A stretch of 64,000 bases of DNA from JALZKA01 sp963721645 (GCA_963721645.1 CAVRJK010000002.1:434001-498000); one strand, 5' to 3'; shown: positions 41,999 through 52,796, counted from the first letter of the stretch. Notes: a model not told the origin generated them from the letters alone. Numbers and translations are program-made.

Positions 41999-42673
41999 AT
42001 GTCCCTGTCTCGCCATGACTTCACGCCCGCAGAGCTAAAGGCGCAGCTCGGGATGGAGCGTCGCGGTGATCCGTTTCTGATCTACCGAGAGCCCGATAGC
42101 GAGCAGCAACTCCTGGCGCTCGAGGGCGAGAGGATCAGCGTCGGGCGGGGAGGTCAGAACGAGCTCGCGCTGATCTGGGACGTCGAAACCTCCCGAGTCC
42201 ATGCGCTGCTCGAGCGTCTGGGCGGTAGCTGGACAGTCGTCGACGACAGGCTTTCGCGCAACGGGACCTTTGTCAACGGCACTCGGGTCCAGGGAAGACG
42301 AAGGCTCGACGACCGCGACCTGATCCGGATCGGTGCCACGGACGTCCTCTTCCGAGACCCCTCGCGATCGGACGCGGAGACGCCTCCCGTAGCCAGCCGC
42401 GCTGCGATCGCAGGCGTAAGCCAAGCCCAAAAGAGGGTGCTGAACGCGCTCTGCCGGCCGCTCCTCCAGGCCGCCGGTCAGCCCGGCGCTCCGCCGTCCA
42501 ACCCCGAAATGGCCGACGAGTTGAATCTCTCGGTCGAGGCCGTGAGGACACACCTGAAGACGCTTTTCCGGCTCTTCGAGATCCCCAACCTGCCGCAAAA
42601 CCAAAAGCGCGCCGAGCTTGCGCGCCGGGCTCTCGCGTCGGGTGTCGTCTCGTTTCGCGACATGGACGACTGA
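41999..42673 (+). CDS. FHA-domain protein with C-terminal helix-turn-helix
   Basis: The protein has 224 residues. The FHA domain spans about 30-120, with phosphothreonine-binding signatures V-G-R-G-G, S-R-V-H-A and N-G-T-F-V-N-G. Residues 140-224 read as a winged or LuxR-like helix-turn-helix (A-Q-K-R-V-L-N-A-L-C-R-P-L, N-L-S-V-E-A-V-R-T-H-L-K-T-L-F). FHA domains read Thr phosphorylation by Hanks kinases, so this is the likely output of the two upstream kinase-like receptors: phosphorylation changes DNA binding. It is the third gene in the same direction, 36 bp after the pseudokinase. Target genes are unknown. Confidence 0.82.
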   Translation: MSLSRHDFTPAELKAQLGMERRGDPFLIYREPDSEQQLLALEGERISVGRGGQNELALIWDVETSRVHALLERLGGSWTVVDDRLSRNGTFVNGTRVQGRRRLDDRDLIRIGATDVLFRDPSRSDAETPPVASRAAIAGVSQAQKRVLNALCRPLLQAAGQPGAPPSNPEMADELNLSVEAVRTHLKTLFRLFEIPNLPQNQKRAELARRALASGVVSFRDMDD

Positions 42674-42698
42674 GTCATCTCGCGGAACGACGGGCCAT

Positions 42699-42911
42699 TC
42701 ATGCGAGTCGCTTGAGAGCCGCCGGACTTCGGACGGTCTCCTTGCCTGACTTGTCGCTCTTGACCACGTAGCGCGGATCCTCCTTCGACGCCGCGACGAC
42801 CCGCCCCGCCACCTCGGTGCGCTCGACCAGCCGCTTCTTGACCCGGCCGCTCACGGCGTGTCCGCGGAAATTCCATTCCACCCTGTCGCCCCTCCTGAAT
42901 CGCTTGGTCAT
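42699..42911 (-). CDS. DUF2945 (TUDOR-like) small protein
   Basis: The protein has 70 residues. G-D-R-V-E-W-N-F-R-G-H-A-V-S-G-R-V and R-Y-V-V-K-S-D-K-S-G-K-E are the DUF2945 signatures, a compact beta-barrel that occurs across bacteria and fungi. It is strongly basic, so nucleic acid binding is possible. An AGGAGCTGAGACG ribosome site precedes the ATG. Convergent with the FHA gene. No experimental role is known to me. Confidence 0.85.
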   Translation of the reverse strand: MTKRFRRGDRVEWNFRGHAVSGRVKKRLVERTEVAGRVVAASKEDPRYVVKSDKSGKETVRSPAALKRLA

Positions 42912-43002
42912 CGTCTCAGCTCCTTTGAATTGCGGTTTCCACCTACGACAACCCCGGCGGCGATGCGCGCGCCCCCTGTGGGGTGGGGGTAGGGTCCGCG
43001 CC

Positions 43003-43683
43003 GTGAGCGAGCTCCACGTCCTTCGCGTCTTTACGACCTCCAGCGGCGAGCACGGGAACGAGCTGGGGGTGTTCCTGGACGGAACCGAGGTCCCCGAGGC
43101 GGCTCGCCAGGGTGTGGCCAGGGATCTGGGCTACTCGGAGACCGTCTTTGTCGGCGACGCCGAGCGTGGGGAGCTGAGGATCTTCACGCCGGAGCTCGAG
43201 CTGCCGTTTGCCGGGCACCCGAGCGTTGGAACTGCCTGGCTTCTGCGTGAAGTGGGCCGTGAAGTCGCCTGTCTGCACGCATCTGCGGGTGAGCTCCCAG
43301 TCCGATACGAGGGTGATGTCGTCTCGGTCTTGGCCCGCGCGGAGTGGGCGCCGCCCTTCTCATACGTCGAGTTCGCAAGCACGGACGAGGTGGACCAGCT
43401 CACCGGCGCGCCCGGTGATGAGGGATGGTCGTACTGCTGGGCGTGGGAGAATCAGGAGGCAGGGACCATCCGCGCGCGTTCGTTCGTCGCCGAAGCGGGC
43501 ATCGGGGAGGATGAGGCCACGGGGTCGGCCGCGCTCGCACTGTGCGCGCAGGTAGGCCGTCCGATCCGGGTCCGCCAAGGCCGCGGCTCGGAGATCGTCG
43601 CCCGCCCGGTAAACGACGGCTTCACCGAGGTTGGCGGGCGCTGCATTGGCGTCGACGTGCGCTCGTACGAAATTCTGCGATAA
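43003..43683 (+). CDS. PhzF-family protein
   Basis: The protein has 226 residues and a GTG start. The N-terminal F-T-T-S-S-G-E-H-G-N-E-L-G-V-F and Y-S-E-T-V-F-V, the central F-A-G-H-P-S-V-G-T-A, and D-E-A-T-G-S-A-A-L-A-L near 175 mark the diaminopimelate-epimerase-like fold of PhzF isomerases. The usual catalytic Glu near residue 45 is present in S-E-T. It is slightly shorter than PhzF (about 280). There are no phenazine genes nearby, so the substrate is unknown. Confidence 0.85.
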   Translation: MSELHVLRVFTTSSGEHGNELGVFLDGTEVPEAARQGVARDLGYSETVFVGDAERGELRIFTPELELPFAGHPSVGTAWLLREVGREVACLHASAGELPVRYEGDVVSVLARAEWAPPFSYVEFASTDEVDQLTGAPGDEGWSYCWAWENQEAGTIRARSFVAEAGIGEDEATGSAALALCAQVGRPIRVRQGRGSEIVARPVNDGFTEVGGRCIGVDVRSYEILR

Positions 43684-43721
43684 ATTCGGTCTTCTGGGAT
43701 TTACGATTTGGGAGGAACGGG

Positions 43722-44093
43722 ATGAAGGCACGGAGGTTCGTTTTGGCGGTGCTGCTGTCGACTCTGTTGGTTGGAGGCGCTACCGCGACCTCGGGCGCTG
43801 CAAAGCGCGCAACGAAGGTCGAGGTCACGATCAAGGTGACGAGCAGCCAGCTCAAAGGAAAGGTTTCGTCGGTCAAGGAGAAGTGCACGGACGGCGTGGA
43901 CGTAATTCTCTATTACAAGGGCGAATCGGGTGGTTTTGTTCCGGTTGCAGACGACGAGACGAATTCGAGGGGCAAGTACGTGATCGACGGCCCGGGCGGC
44001 TCGGTGCCAGTTGGCAAGTACTACTCCGTGGTGGAGGGTTCGCAAGGCTGCAAGAGCGCCCAGTCGAAGACGGTTGAGGTGCCCAGGCGTTGA
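43722..44093 (+). CDS. Small secreted two-Cys module protein
   Basis: The protein has 123 residues. The ATG is preceded by GGAGGAACGG. A signal peptide ends near A-T-S-G-A. The mature protein is one copy of the module also found at 15268 (C-terminus) and 17096: Q-L-K-G-K-V-S-S, K-C-T-D-G-V-D-V-I-L-Y-Y, G-K-Y-V-I-D, K-Y-Y-S-V-V and G-C-K-S-A-Q-S-K-T-V. It is lysine-rich and probably disulfide-bonded. Function unknown. Confidence 0.68.
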   Translation: MKARRFVLAVLLSTLLVGGATATSGAAKRATKVEVTIKVTSSQLKGKVSSVKEKCTDGVDVILYYKGESGGFVPVADDETNSRGKYVIDGPGGSVPVGKYYSVVEGSQGCKSAQSKTVEVPRR

Positions 44094-44186
44094 GGCCGGC
44101 GTAGGCATAGGATTTCGCCGAGCCAAGAGGGCTCACCTACGTCCAGACGCGCGGCTTAGGCGTAAAGGCGCGGGCAAACTCTGCCG

Positions 44187-45533
44187 ATGGAAGTTGCGAT
44201 GGCGGTACCGGTATACGACGGTCAGTTCTCCGAGAAAGAGGCCACTCGCCTCCTGTGGCGAGCGGGATTCGGCCCCAGGCCCGGCGAGGCGGCGAAGCTG
44301 GCCACCAAGGGCCTGGCAAGGGCTGTCAACTCGCTCCTCGACCCGCCCAAGGCAAAGCTGGTCGGTCCGGAGCCACGGGATGAGGACGGGAACTTCGCCC
44401 CGTATGACCTATACGGACACGATGTCATGTGGTGGCTCGACAAGATGGTCCGCTCGAACCAGCCGCTTGTCGAGCGCATGGCCCTCAACTGGCACGACTG
44501 GTTCGCGACCGGTGATGTCGGCTCGACCAGGATTTCGATCAGTCAGATCAAGATGTTTCGAAAGCGGGCCTTCGAAAGCTTCGACAAGCTGATCGAGCGC
44601 GTCACCACCAACCCGGCAATGCTGATCTGGCTCTCGGGGGTCGACAACAACAGGTGGAACCCGAACGAGAACTACGGGCGTGAACTGATGGAGCTTTTCA
44701 CGCTTGGCGTCTCGGATCCTGAGACCGAGTACCCGTACTCCGAGCAGGACGTGCGCGAGCAGGCCCGCGCGCTTACGGGCTGGCGGGCAAACTGGAAGGA
44801 GGACGTCGGCTACGTCAACTTCCGTTTCGACCCCAAGTACCACGACAATGAAAGCAAGACGATCTTTGGTCAGACGGGCAGGTTCGACTGGCAGGACTCC
44901 TGCCGCATGTGTCTCGAGCACGAGGCACATGCCCCGTATCTGGTCGGAAAGCTCTGGAGCTACTTCATCCCGACTGAGCCCGATACAGCCACCCGCACCG
45001 AGCTCGAGTCGATCTACAGCTCGAACTACGCGATCAAGCCCCTCATCAAGGCGATCCTCAAGCATCCGGACTTCTACGAGGGCCCGTCGATGGTCAAGCC
45101 ACCGATCGTGTACATCGCCGGCATGCTCCGCGCGCGGAAGTTCGGCGTGCGCGAGGACAGCTGGTCGTGGATCTCCGACATGGCCGGGCAGAGGCCGTTC
45201 CGCCCCCCTAACGTTGCGGGCTGGGACGAGACGCGTTGGCTTGACACTTCGAGCTATCGGGGACGATGGTTCGCCGTCTCCTACATAACCCGCAAGGACG
45301 AGTTGGAGGGCGACTACTCAAGGACGGAAACGCCCGATCAGGCGGTCAACAAAGCTCTGAAGTACTGGGGTGATCCGGTGATCGACTCCTCCACTCGCGG
45401 CGGGCTCATCGACTTCTGCGAGACGGTCGAGGCCGGAATCGAATTCGACTGGCAGAACTACTACCACCGCCGCCTGAGACAGAACGCCCTGCGCGTGATG
45501 ATCGCAATGTCACCCGAGATGCAGACGAGCTGA
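44187..45533 (+). CDS. DUF1800 family protein
   Basis: The protein has 448 residues. A-T-R-L-L-W-R-A-G-F-G-P near residue 18, W-H-D-W-F near 105, N-Y-G-R-E-L-M-E-L-F-T-L-G near 160 and A-R-A-L-T-G-W-R near 190 are the standard DUF1800 signatures. N-V-A-G-W-D near 345 is also typical. These proteins almost always sit next to DUF1501 proteins, as here (7-bp gap), and are thought to act at the cell surface, but the activity is unknown. No clear signal peptide; possibly exported with its Tat-signal partner. Confidence 0.88.
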   Translation: MEVAMAVPVYDGQFSEKEATRLLWRAGFGPRPGEAAKLATKGLARAVNSLLDPPKAKLVGPEPRDEDGNFAPYDLYGHDVMWWLDKMVRSNQPLVERMALNWHDWFATGDVGSTRISISQIKMFRKRAFESFDKLIERVTTNPAMLIWLSGVDNNRWNPNENYGRELMELFTLGVSDPETEYPYSEQDVREQARALTGWRANWKEDVGYVNFRFDPKYHDNESKTIFGQTGRFDWQDSCRMCLEHEAHAPYLVGKLWSYFIPTEPDTATRTELESIYSSNYAIKPLIKAILKHPDFYEGPSMVKPPIVYIAGMLRARKFGVREDSWSWISDMAGQRPFRPPNVAGWDETRWLDTSSYRGRWFAVSYITRKDELEGDYSRTETPDQAVNKALKYWGDPVIDSSTRGGLIDFCETVEAGIEFDWQNYYHRRLRQNALRVMIAMSPEMQTS

Positions 45534-45540
45534 GGGGAAC

Positions 45541-46908
45541 ATGGCCTGCAACCACTGCGACGAGTTCTCCCGCGCCCATCTTCTCCGTGGTGCCGCCGCC
45601 GAGGCGGGCAAGGGTCTGCCTTCCATCGAAGCGGGGATGCCCGTGCCGGCGGGGACCGGCCTGTCGCGACGCTCCTTCATGATGCGCGCCGGCCTGGGAA
45701 TGATGTCCGTCTACGGTGCTTCCCGGCTCGGCTTCGCCGACCTGCAAAGCGGAATCGCGCGAGCACAGGGAACGCAGGCCCCGATCATCGTTTCCGTCTT
45801 TATGGACGGGGGGGTGGACTCCCTTTCTGTCCTCGCCCCCGTCAACGATTCCGTCTATCGCAGTCTGCGCGGCCCCGGCATCCGGCTGAACGAGGGCCAG
45901 GGCCCCGAATTTGCCGAGGACGCCTCGCTGATGTGGCACCCGAAAGCGACCGCGCTTGATTCCCTTCACCGCGCCGGCAAGCTCTCGGTGTTGCCTGCGG
46001 TTGGCTACGCCGATCCGGACCAGTCGCACTTCACCTCACGCCATTACTGGGAAGTCGGAAAGCTCGACCCCCATCTGCGCACCGGCTGGCTGGGCCGCCT
46101 GATCGACGTTATCGGCGTTGACGACAACCCGATCCAGGGCCTCTCGCTCGACGGCTGGCTCCTTCCCTCGCTCGCAACGGCGTCAAAGCCGGTCGCCGCG
46201 ATCGACGGATCGTCCTACGACCTCTGGGCACCCGGAGTCTGGGAGCCGGTCGACGAGATGATGTTCGAGCACGTGCAGGCGATGGGCCGTACGGGCGCGG
46301 GCGGCGGTGATACAGGAAGGATCAGCGCCGGGCGGACGGCCGACCAGTCGATCGAACTGCGCGGCACGCTCGAGAACTTTGGCGAGGTCACGGTCCCGGC
46401 GGTCTATCCAGACTCCGATCACTGGTTCTGCCGGAACATGTCGTCGCTCTCGGCGATGATCGACGCTGACCTCCCGATCAGCTGCGTCTCGGTGTCGGCG
46501 CCCGGTAGTTACGACACGCACGACAATCAGGCAAGCAGCTTCGGCGACGACATCGGCATCACCTTCGACACCCTCGCCGCCTTCCAGGCTGATCTGGAGG
46601 CGCGGGGCCTGGCGGATCGCGTGATCACCCTCGTCTACTCGGAGTTCGGCCGCCGTCCCGAGCAGAACGCGACCGGTACCGATCACGGCGCCGCCGGAGC
46701 CGCGTTCGTCATGGGCACGAAGGTCCAGGGCGAGATGGTCGGTGAGTGGCCCGGCCTGGGCGCGCTCGACGAGGACGACAACGTCGTCCATACCTCAGAC
46801 TTCCGCTCTCTTTACTGCTCGATCCTCGAGCAGTGGTTCGACGTCGATGCAGACCAGATCATTCCGGGCGCCTCGGGGTTCGCGCGCCCGCAGATCATCA
46901 GAGCATGA
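45541..46908 (+). CDS. DUF1501 family protein with Tat signal
   Basis: The protein has 455 residues. A twin-arginine motif L-S-R-R-S-F-M near residue 42 is followed by a hydrophobic stretch, so export in folded form is expected. The core resembles the alkaline phosphatase/sulfatase-like fold of DUF1501: V-S-V-F-M-D-G-G-V-D-S, Y-D-T-H-D-N-Q and Y-S-E-F-G-R-R-P-E-Q-N. N-terminal C-N-H-C and E-F-S-R are unusual extras. It follows DUF1800 and overlaps the cupredoxin gene, suggesting a three-protein exported unit. Confidence 0.87.
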   Translation: MACNHCDEFSRAHLLRGAAAEAGKGLPSIEAGMPVPAGTGLSRRSFMMRAGLGMMSVYGASRLGFADLQSGIARAQGTQAPIIVSVFMDGGVDSLSVLAPVNDSVYRSLRGPGIRLNEGQGPEFAEDASLMWHPKATALDSLHRAGKLSVLPAVGYADPDQSHFTSRHYWEVGKLDPHLRTGWLGRLIDVIGVDDNPIQGLSLDGWLLPSLATASKPVAAIDGSSYDLWAPGVWEPVDEMMFEHVQAMGRTGAGGGDTGRISAGRTADQSIELRGTLENFGEVTVPAVYPDSDHWFCRNMSSLSAMIDADLPISCVSVSAPGSYDTHDNQASSFGDDIGITFDTLAAFQADLEARGLADRVITLVYSEFGRRPEQNATGTDHGAAGAAFVMGTKVQGEMVGEWPGLGALDEDDNVVHTSDFRSLYCSILEQWFDVDADQIIPGASGFARPQIIRA

Positions 46909-47297
46909 GGCGGGCCAGCCCCGTCTGGGTCATCGCCGGAGCAGTGCTCCTGCTCTTGGCGGGAGGTCTCGCCGGATCCGCCTCTGCCGGCGGCGGCACG
47001 ACGGCGGTCGGCGTTCGTAACGGTGCATCGGAGTTCTCCTTTTCGCTGAGCCGCACCAAGGTCAAGCCCGGTCCCGCAATCATCCAGTACACGAACACGG
47101 GCGAGGATCCTCATGACCTGCAGGTTCAGCGCAAGGGGGACGACAAGGTCTTCGAAGTCGGACAGCTCGAGCCGGACGAGGTGGGGTCGATCTCGAAGCG
47201 GTTGAAGGAGAGCTCGCGCTACCTCCTGTGGTGCTCGCTTGAAGGGCACCGCGAGTCGGGCATGGAGGCGGTCCTGAGGGTGAAGAAGCGCCGCTAG
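46905..47297 (+). CDS. Secreted cupredoxin-like (type 1 copper) protein
   Basis: The protein has 130 residues. The ATG overlaps the DUF1501 stop (ATGA). A signal peptide ends near G-S-A-S-A. The cupredoxin ligand set is visible: His in D-P-H-D-L near residue 67, and C-S-L-E-G-H-R-E-S-G-M near 107-117 giving Cys, His and Met. This is a blue-copper electron carrier layout. Coupling to DUF1800/DUF1501 suggests electron transfer or copper delivery to them, which is inference. Confidence 0.8.
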   Translation: MRRASPVWVIAGAVLLLLAGGLAGSASAGGGTTAVGVRNGASEFSFSLSRTKVKPGPAIIQYTNTGEDPHDLQVQRKGDDKVFEVGQLEPDEVGSISKRLKESSRYLLWCSLEGHRESGMEAVLRVKKRR

Positions 47298-47806
47298 CGC
47301 CCCGCGAGCTTTCGCAGGCGCTTTGCGGCGGCGGTCTTGGCGTTTGTCGCCGCCATCATCGCCTTCTCGCCCGGCGAGCCGAGCGGAGGGAGTACTCCCA
47401 TCTGGCGGGCCATCTCCATTCCGTTCGTGTAAGCGAAGTTCTCCTGGATGAGGCCGTCGCGGATGGTGAGGAGGTCGAGCCCTTCGATCTCGACGCGGGC
47501 GCCGGTGGGCGCGATGTTTTGGAACTTGCCCTGGCCGTTGAAGGTTCCGGTTGCACACCAGCGCACGGCCGCCTTATCTCCGTAGGCGACCATGTCCGTG
47601 ACGGACATCGAGAAGTCCGGTATCGCACGGAACATTTCGCTGAAGAACCGCTTGACGCCCTCGGGTGCGACCAGATCCTCCATGCCGTAGAAGTGGTCGA
47701 TCCCCCCTTTGGCCCAGACATCTGCCATCGCCTCCAGGTCCCGTGCCGCGATCGCCTCGAAGTAGGCCGCTGCGACTTGCTTGGCACTCTTCCTTGTCGC
47801 TGCCAT
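47294..47806 (-). CDS. SnoaL/NTF2-like protein
   Basis: The protein has 170 residues. A-A-A-Y-F-E-A-I-A-A-R-D-L-E-A-M, F-R-A-I-P-D-F and the strands V-R-W-C-A-T-G-T-F and I-E-G-L-D-L-L-T-I show the cone-shaped SnoaL-like fold. The conserved Asp/His of polyketide cyclases is not certain. The C-terminal 30 residues are an Ala/Lys-rich tail. It overlaps the cupredoxin stop by 4 bp in convergent orientation. Function unknown. Confidence 0.82.
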   Translation of the reverse strand: MAATRKSAKQVAAAYFEAIAARDLEAMADVWAKGGIDHFYGMEDLVAPEGVKRFFSEMFRAIPDFSMSVTDMVAYGDKAAVRWCATGTFNGQGKFQNIAPTGARVEIEGLDLLTIRDGLIQENFAYTNGMEMARQMGVLPPLGSPGEKAMMAATNAKTAAAKRLRKLAGR

Positions 47807-47817
47807 CGAACTCCAGA

Positions 47818-49813
<1,996 letters not shown>

Positions 49814-49981
49814 CAAGGCCCAGCCTAGGGAAGGTTCGCCGCGCGGTGGCGATGAGGTAGGCCGCTCAGTATCTCGGAGGAATTCACTACCACGTATCGG
49901 GGAGCTACCTAACCGATTCCGCGGCTGGCGGACGCATGTCCTGTCACGCGCCCCTGAGAACGTCTGTACGTTGAAAACTCG

Positions 49982-52237
49982 ATGGAATCTGGTGGTATCC
50001 GGGGGTCTGGAGGGGGCGGCCGACCGACAAAGAGCTTGTTCGGGCTCCCGTCAGCGCACGACGCTGCGACGGTCGATGACCGCAGCGATCTTGCCGATCG
50101 GGCAACGGAGGAACTCCGTGCAGCTGCCGACCTCATGACCGATGCTCAGCGGGTTGCGAACTTCGGTAGCTGGGAGTGGCAACTGACCACCAACGAGGTC
50201 CGATGGTCGCAGCAGCTCTGCCGAATCTTCGGGATCGAGAGCATGGAGGATCCGCACCCGTTCCGTGCCAGCTTTTCGGCCTACCTGGAGCGTGTGCACC
50301 CAAGGGAGCAAGCACAGGTGCGCAAGCGAATCGAATCGGCGCTCAACGATGTCATTCCCTTCCGGTTCGATCACAGCATCGTGCGGCCGAATGGGGAAGT
50401 TCGCCATGTCCGCTGCCAAGGCGAGCCGGTCGTCGACCCCGAAACGCACAAGATCGTCCGGGTTGTCGGCGTCTGCCAGGACGTCACCGAGCTTGCCCAG
50501 ATCGAGCAGGCCCGGACCGAGGCCGACGCTCGCTTTCAAAGCGCGTTCGAGAACGCGCCGATCGGCATCGCCCTGGTCGATTTCCGCGAGGGCGCAGATG
50601 GTCGCCTGACAGAGGTCAATCGCGCGCTCTGCGACCTCACGGGGCGGGGCGCCGACGAGCTGATCGGGTCCAAGCTGACGAGCCTCTGCCTAGCCGAGGA
50701 TGCGGCCCTCGACGAGGCGCAGCGCGAGCGACTCATCGCCGGCCAGATTGAGCGCTTCTCGCTCGAGAAGAGGGCGCTGTTGCCTGACGACAGATTGATC
50801 TGGCTGGAGCTCAGCGTCTCGACAGTTCCAAATGACGGCGCGGCCAGGGAGGCGGGAATCGTCCAGGTCCAGGACGTGACCGAGCGAAAGCGCTTCGAGG
50901 AGCAGCTGCGCTACATCGCCGATCACGATTCGCTCACCGGCTTGATGAACCGCAGGCGCTTCCGGGAGGAGCTCGATTCGCAGCTGGCCCTTCAGCGGCG
51001 CTACGGAGGGCACGGTGCCCTGCTTCTGATCGACCTCGATCGACTGAAGGTCGTCAACGACACACGTGGGCACGGCGCCGGCGATGTTGCGCTGCGCCGA
51101 GTGGCCGAGTCCATGCGCGGCAGGTTCCGCTCGACCGATGTCTTGGCGCGCCTCGCGGGCGATGAGTTCGCGGTCCTACTTCCGAACACCGAGGGTCATG
51201 AAGCCATGACCCTTGCCGACGCTCTCATCTCGCGGCTCGCTGCGGACGAGGTGGCTTCATGGGGCGTATCGGTCTCCGTCGGAGTCGCTCCGTTCGGCGT
51301 GGACGACACCCGCACCGCCGAAGAGGTGATGGCGACCGCTGACGCGGCGATGTACCGGGCCAAGCAGCGAGGCGGCGCAGTCGCCGAGCTGGCCGAGGCG
51401 GCCCAAGAGGGTTCTTCACACTCGAGGACCGAGAACGGCCACGGCGAGACGTTGGCTCCGCGCCGGAGCCTTGCGAACAGCCCGCCGCCCAGGCCCCAGA
51501 TCGTCCGTGAGGCTTCACTGGCCGATCGGGTCCGCTCCGCGATCGCTGCTGACGAGCTCTTGGTCTATGGACAGCCCGTCATCGATCTGCGCAGCGGTCG
51601 CGTGGCCCACCACGAGCTGCTCGTGCGCATGCGAGACGCATCGGGCAAGGTCCTTCCGGCGTCCGGCTTTCTGGCCGCCGCGTCGCAATCGGAAGGCGTG
51701 TGCGCTGCGATCGACAACTGGGTAATCACCCGCGCGATTTCAATGCTCTCCAACGGGTCGCGTGGCGCTCGGTTTCAGGTCAATCTGTCCGGCGAGACGA
51801 TTGGTGACGACCACGGACTCGATGGGATTGTCGCCCGGGTCACGCAGGCCTCCATCGACGAAGGCGCGCTTGGTTTCGAGATCGGCGAAGGATCGATTCG
51901 CCTGGATGTTGACCAGGCGAGCGCGGCGCTCGATCGCCTGGCAGAAGCGGGATGCCCGCTCGTCCTCGACGGTTTCAGTGCCGGCTTCGGATCTTTCGAG
52001 TACCTGCAGCGTTTGCCGGTCCGCCAGATCAAGATCGACGGATCCGTTGTTCGATCGCTTCTCGACGAGCCTGACTACCCGACGATGCGCGCGATCGTAC
52101 GGCTGGCACAGGGAACCTCCAAGACCACGGTCGCAAAGCTCGTGGAGTCCCCTTCCGTTTTGCCACTCCTGCGGATGCACGGCGTCGACATGGCACAGGG
52201 CTTCGAGATCGGCCCTCCCGTCCCACTTTCCGCGTAG
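49982..52237 (+). CDS. PAS-PAS-GGDEF-EAL protein with degenerate EAL
   Basis: The protein has 751 residues. Two PAS domains span about 45-165 and 175-295 (F-G-S-W-E-W near 61). The GGDEF domain has A-G-D-E-F near 393 and an inhibitory-site R-S-T-D five residues before it, so c-di-GMP synthesis is plausible. The EAL domain starts near 510, but reads E-L-L, has D-G-F-S where active enzymes have D-D-F-G, and A-K-L-V-E for A-E-G-V-E. Metal ligands are lost and phosphodiesterase activity is unlikely. No membrane helix, so it is a cytosolic sensor. Confidence 0.88.
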   Translation: MESGGIRGSGGGGRPTKSLFGLPSAHDAATVDDRSDLADRATEELRAAADLMTDAQRVANFGSWEWQLTTNEVRWSQQLCRIFGIESMEDPHPFRASFSAYLERVHPREQAQVRKRIESALNDVIPFRFDHSIVRPNGEVRHVRCQGEPVVDPETHKIVRVVGVCQDVTELAQIEQARTEADARFQSAFENAPIGIALVDFREGADGRLTEVNRALCDLTGRGADELIGSKLTSLCLAEDAALDEAQRERLIAGQIERFSLEKRALLPDDRLIWLELSVSTVPNDGAAREAGIVQVQDVTERKRFEEQLRYIADHDSLTGLMNRRRFREELDSQLALQRRYGGHGALLLIDLDRLKVVNDTRGHGAGDVALRRVAESMRGRFRSTDVLARLAGDEFAVLLPNTEGHEAMTLADALISRLAADEVASWGVSVSVGVAPFGVDDTRTAEEVMATADAAMYRAKQRGGAVAELAEAAQEGSSHSRTENGHGETLAPRRSLANSPPPRPQIVREASLADRVRSAIAADELLVYGQPVIDLRSGRVAHHELLVRMRDASGKVLPASGFLAAASQSEGVCAAIDNWVITRAISMLSNGSRGARFQVNLSGETIGDDHGLDGIVARVTQASIDEGALGFEIGEGSIRLDVDQASAALDRLAEAGCPLVLDGFSAGFGSFEYLQRLPVRQIKIDGSVVRSLLDEPDYPTMRAIVRLAQGTSKTTVAKLVESPSVLPLLRMHGVDMAQGFEIGPPVPLSA

Positions 52238-52240
52238 GCG

Positions 52241-52702
52241 CTACTCGACGGGGGTGAGGCGCTTCCAGGCCCGCGATAGGGCCTTGAGGTCCGTGTCCGA
52301 GAGTTGTTTCAGAAAGCCTTGCCGGACGCCGTCCAGGTGGGCGGGCCGCGCGGCCTCGAGCTTTTCCCGACCCGAGCGGGTTATCTCGGCGTACATCCCG
52401 CGGGCGTCGTCTTCGCACGGCGCCCGCTCGGCCCACCCTTGCTTGACGAGACGGTCAACCAGCCTTGTCAGGCCGCTCCGGCTCAAGAGAAGCTGCTCAG
52501 CCAGCTCACCCATCCGGGCCCGCCCGCCGTCGGAATCGGCCAGGACCATCAGCACCTCGTAAGAGGAGAGGGGCAGGGAATGCTCGCGCTCGAGCTGTGC
52601 GTCAAGCCCCGACACGAGGTCGGAGTGAGCCTTCAGCATCCCTTTCCACGCCGCGATCTCGTCGGCTGACAGCCGCGGCTCGCCGTCTTTGCTTCGCTCC
52701 AT
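52241..52702 (-). CDS. MarR-family transcriptional regulator
   Basis: The protein has 153 residues with a winged helix: L-P-L-S-S-Y-E-V-L-M-V-L-A, M-G-E-L-A-E-Q-L-L-L-S-R-S-G-L-T-R-L-V-D-R-L and the wing E-D-D-A-R-G-M-Y-A-E-I-T. It is divergent from the dioxygenase operon with two repeat sites between. Gene content matches the MhqR system of Bacillus, where a MarR protein senses quinones and represses dioxygenase, carboxylesterase and reductase genes. A Cys (A-P-C-E-D-D) near 95 could be redox-active. It probably represses both directions. Confidence 0.88.
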   Translation of the reverse strand: MERSKDGEPRLSADEIAAWKGMLKAHSDLVSGLDAQLEREHSLPLSSYEVLMVLADSDGGRARMGELAEQLLLSRSGLTRLVDRLVKQGWAERAPCEDDARGMYAEITRSGREKLEAARPAHLDGVRQGFLKQLSDTDLKALSRAWKRLTPVE

Positions 52703-52721
52703 CCGGACAGCGTAGCGAATC

Positions 52722-52767
52722 TAGTTGCGTAGACAACTACTATCTGTTATAGTTGCGCATGCAAACA
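52722..52767. promoter_or_regulatory. Paired MarR operator candidates
   Basis: TAGTTG-CGTAGA-CAACTA (52722-52739) is a palindrome with 6-bp arms. TAGTTG-CGCATG-CAAACA (52750-52767) repeats it with two changes in the right arm, 28 bp further on. Both lie between the divergent regulator and dioxygenase genes, where an autoregulating MarR dimer would bind. Confidence 0.65.
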
Positions 52768-52796
52768 CGTTCCCCGCGTCCCGAAAGGACAGCCAC

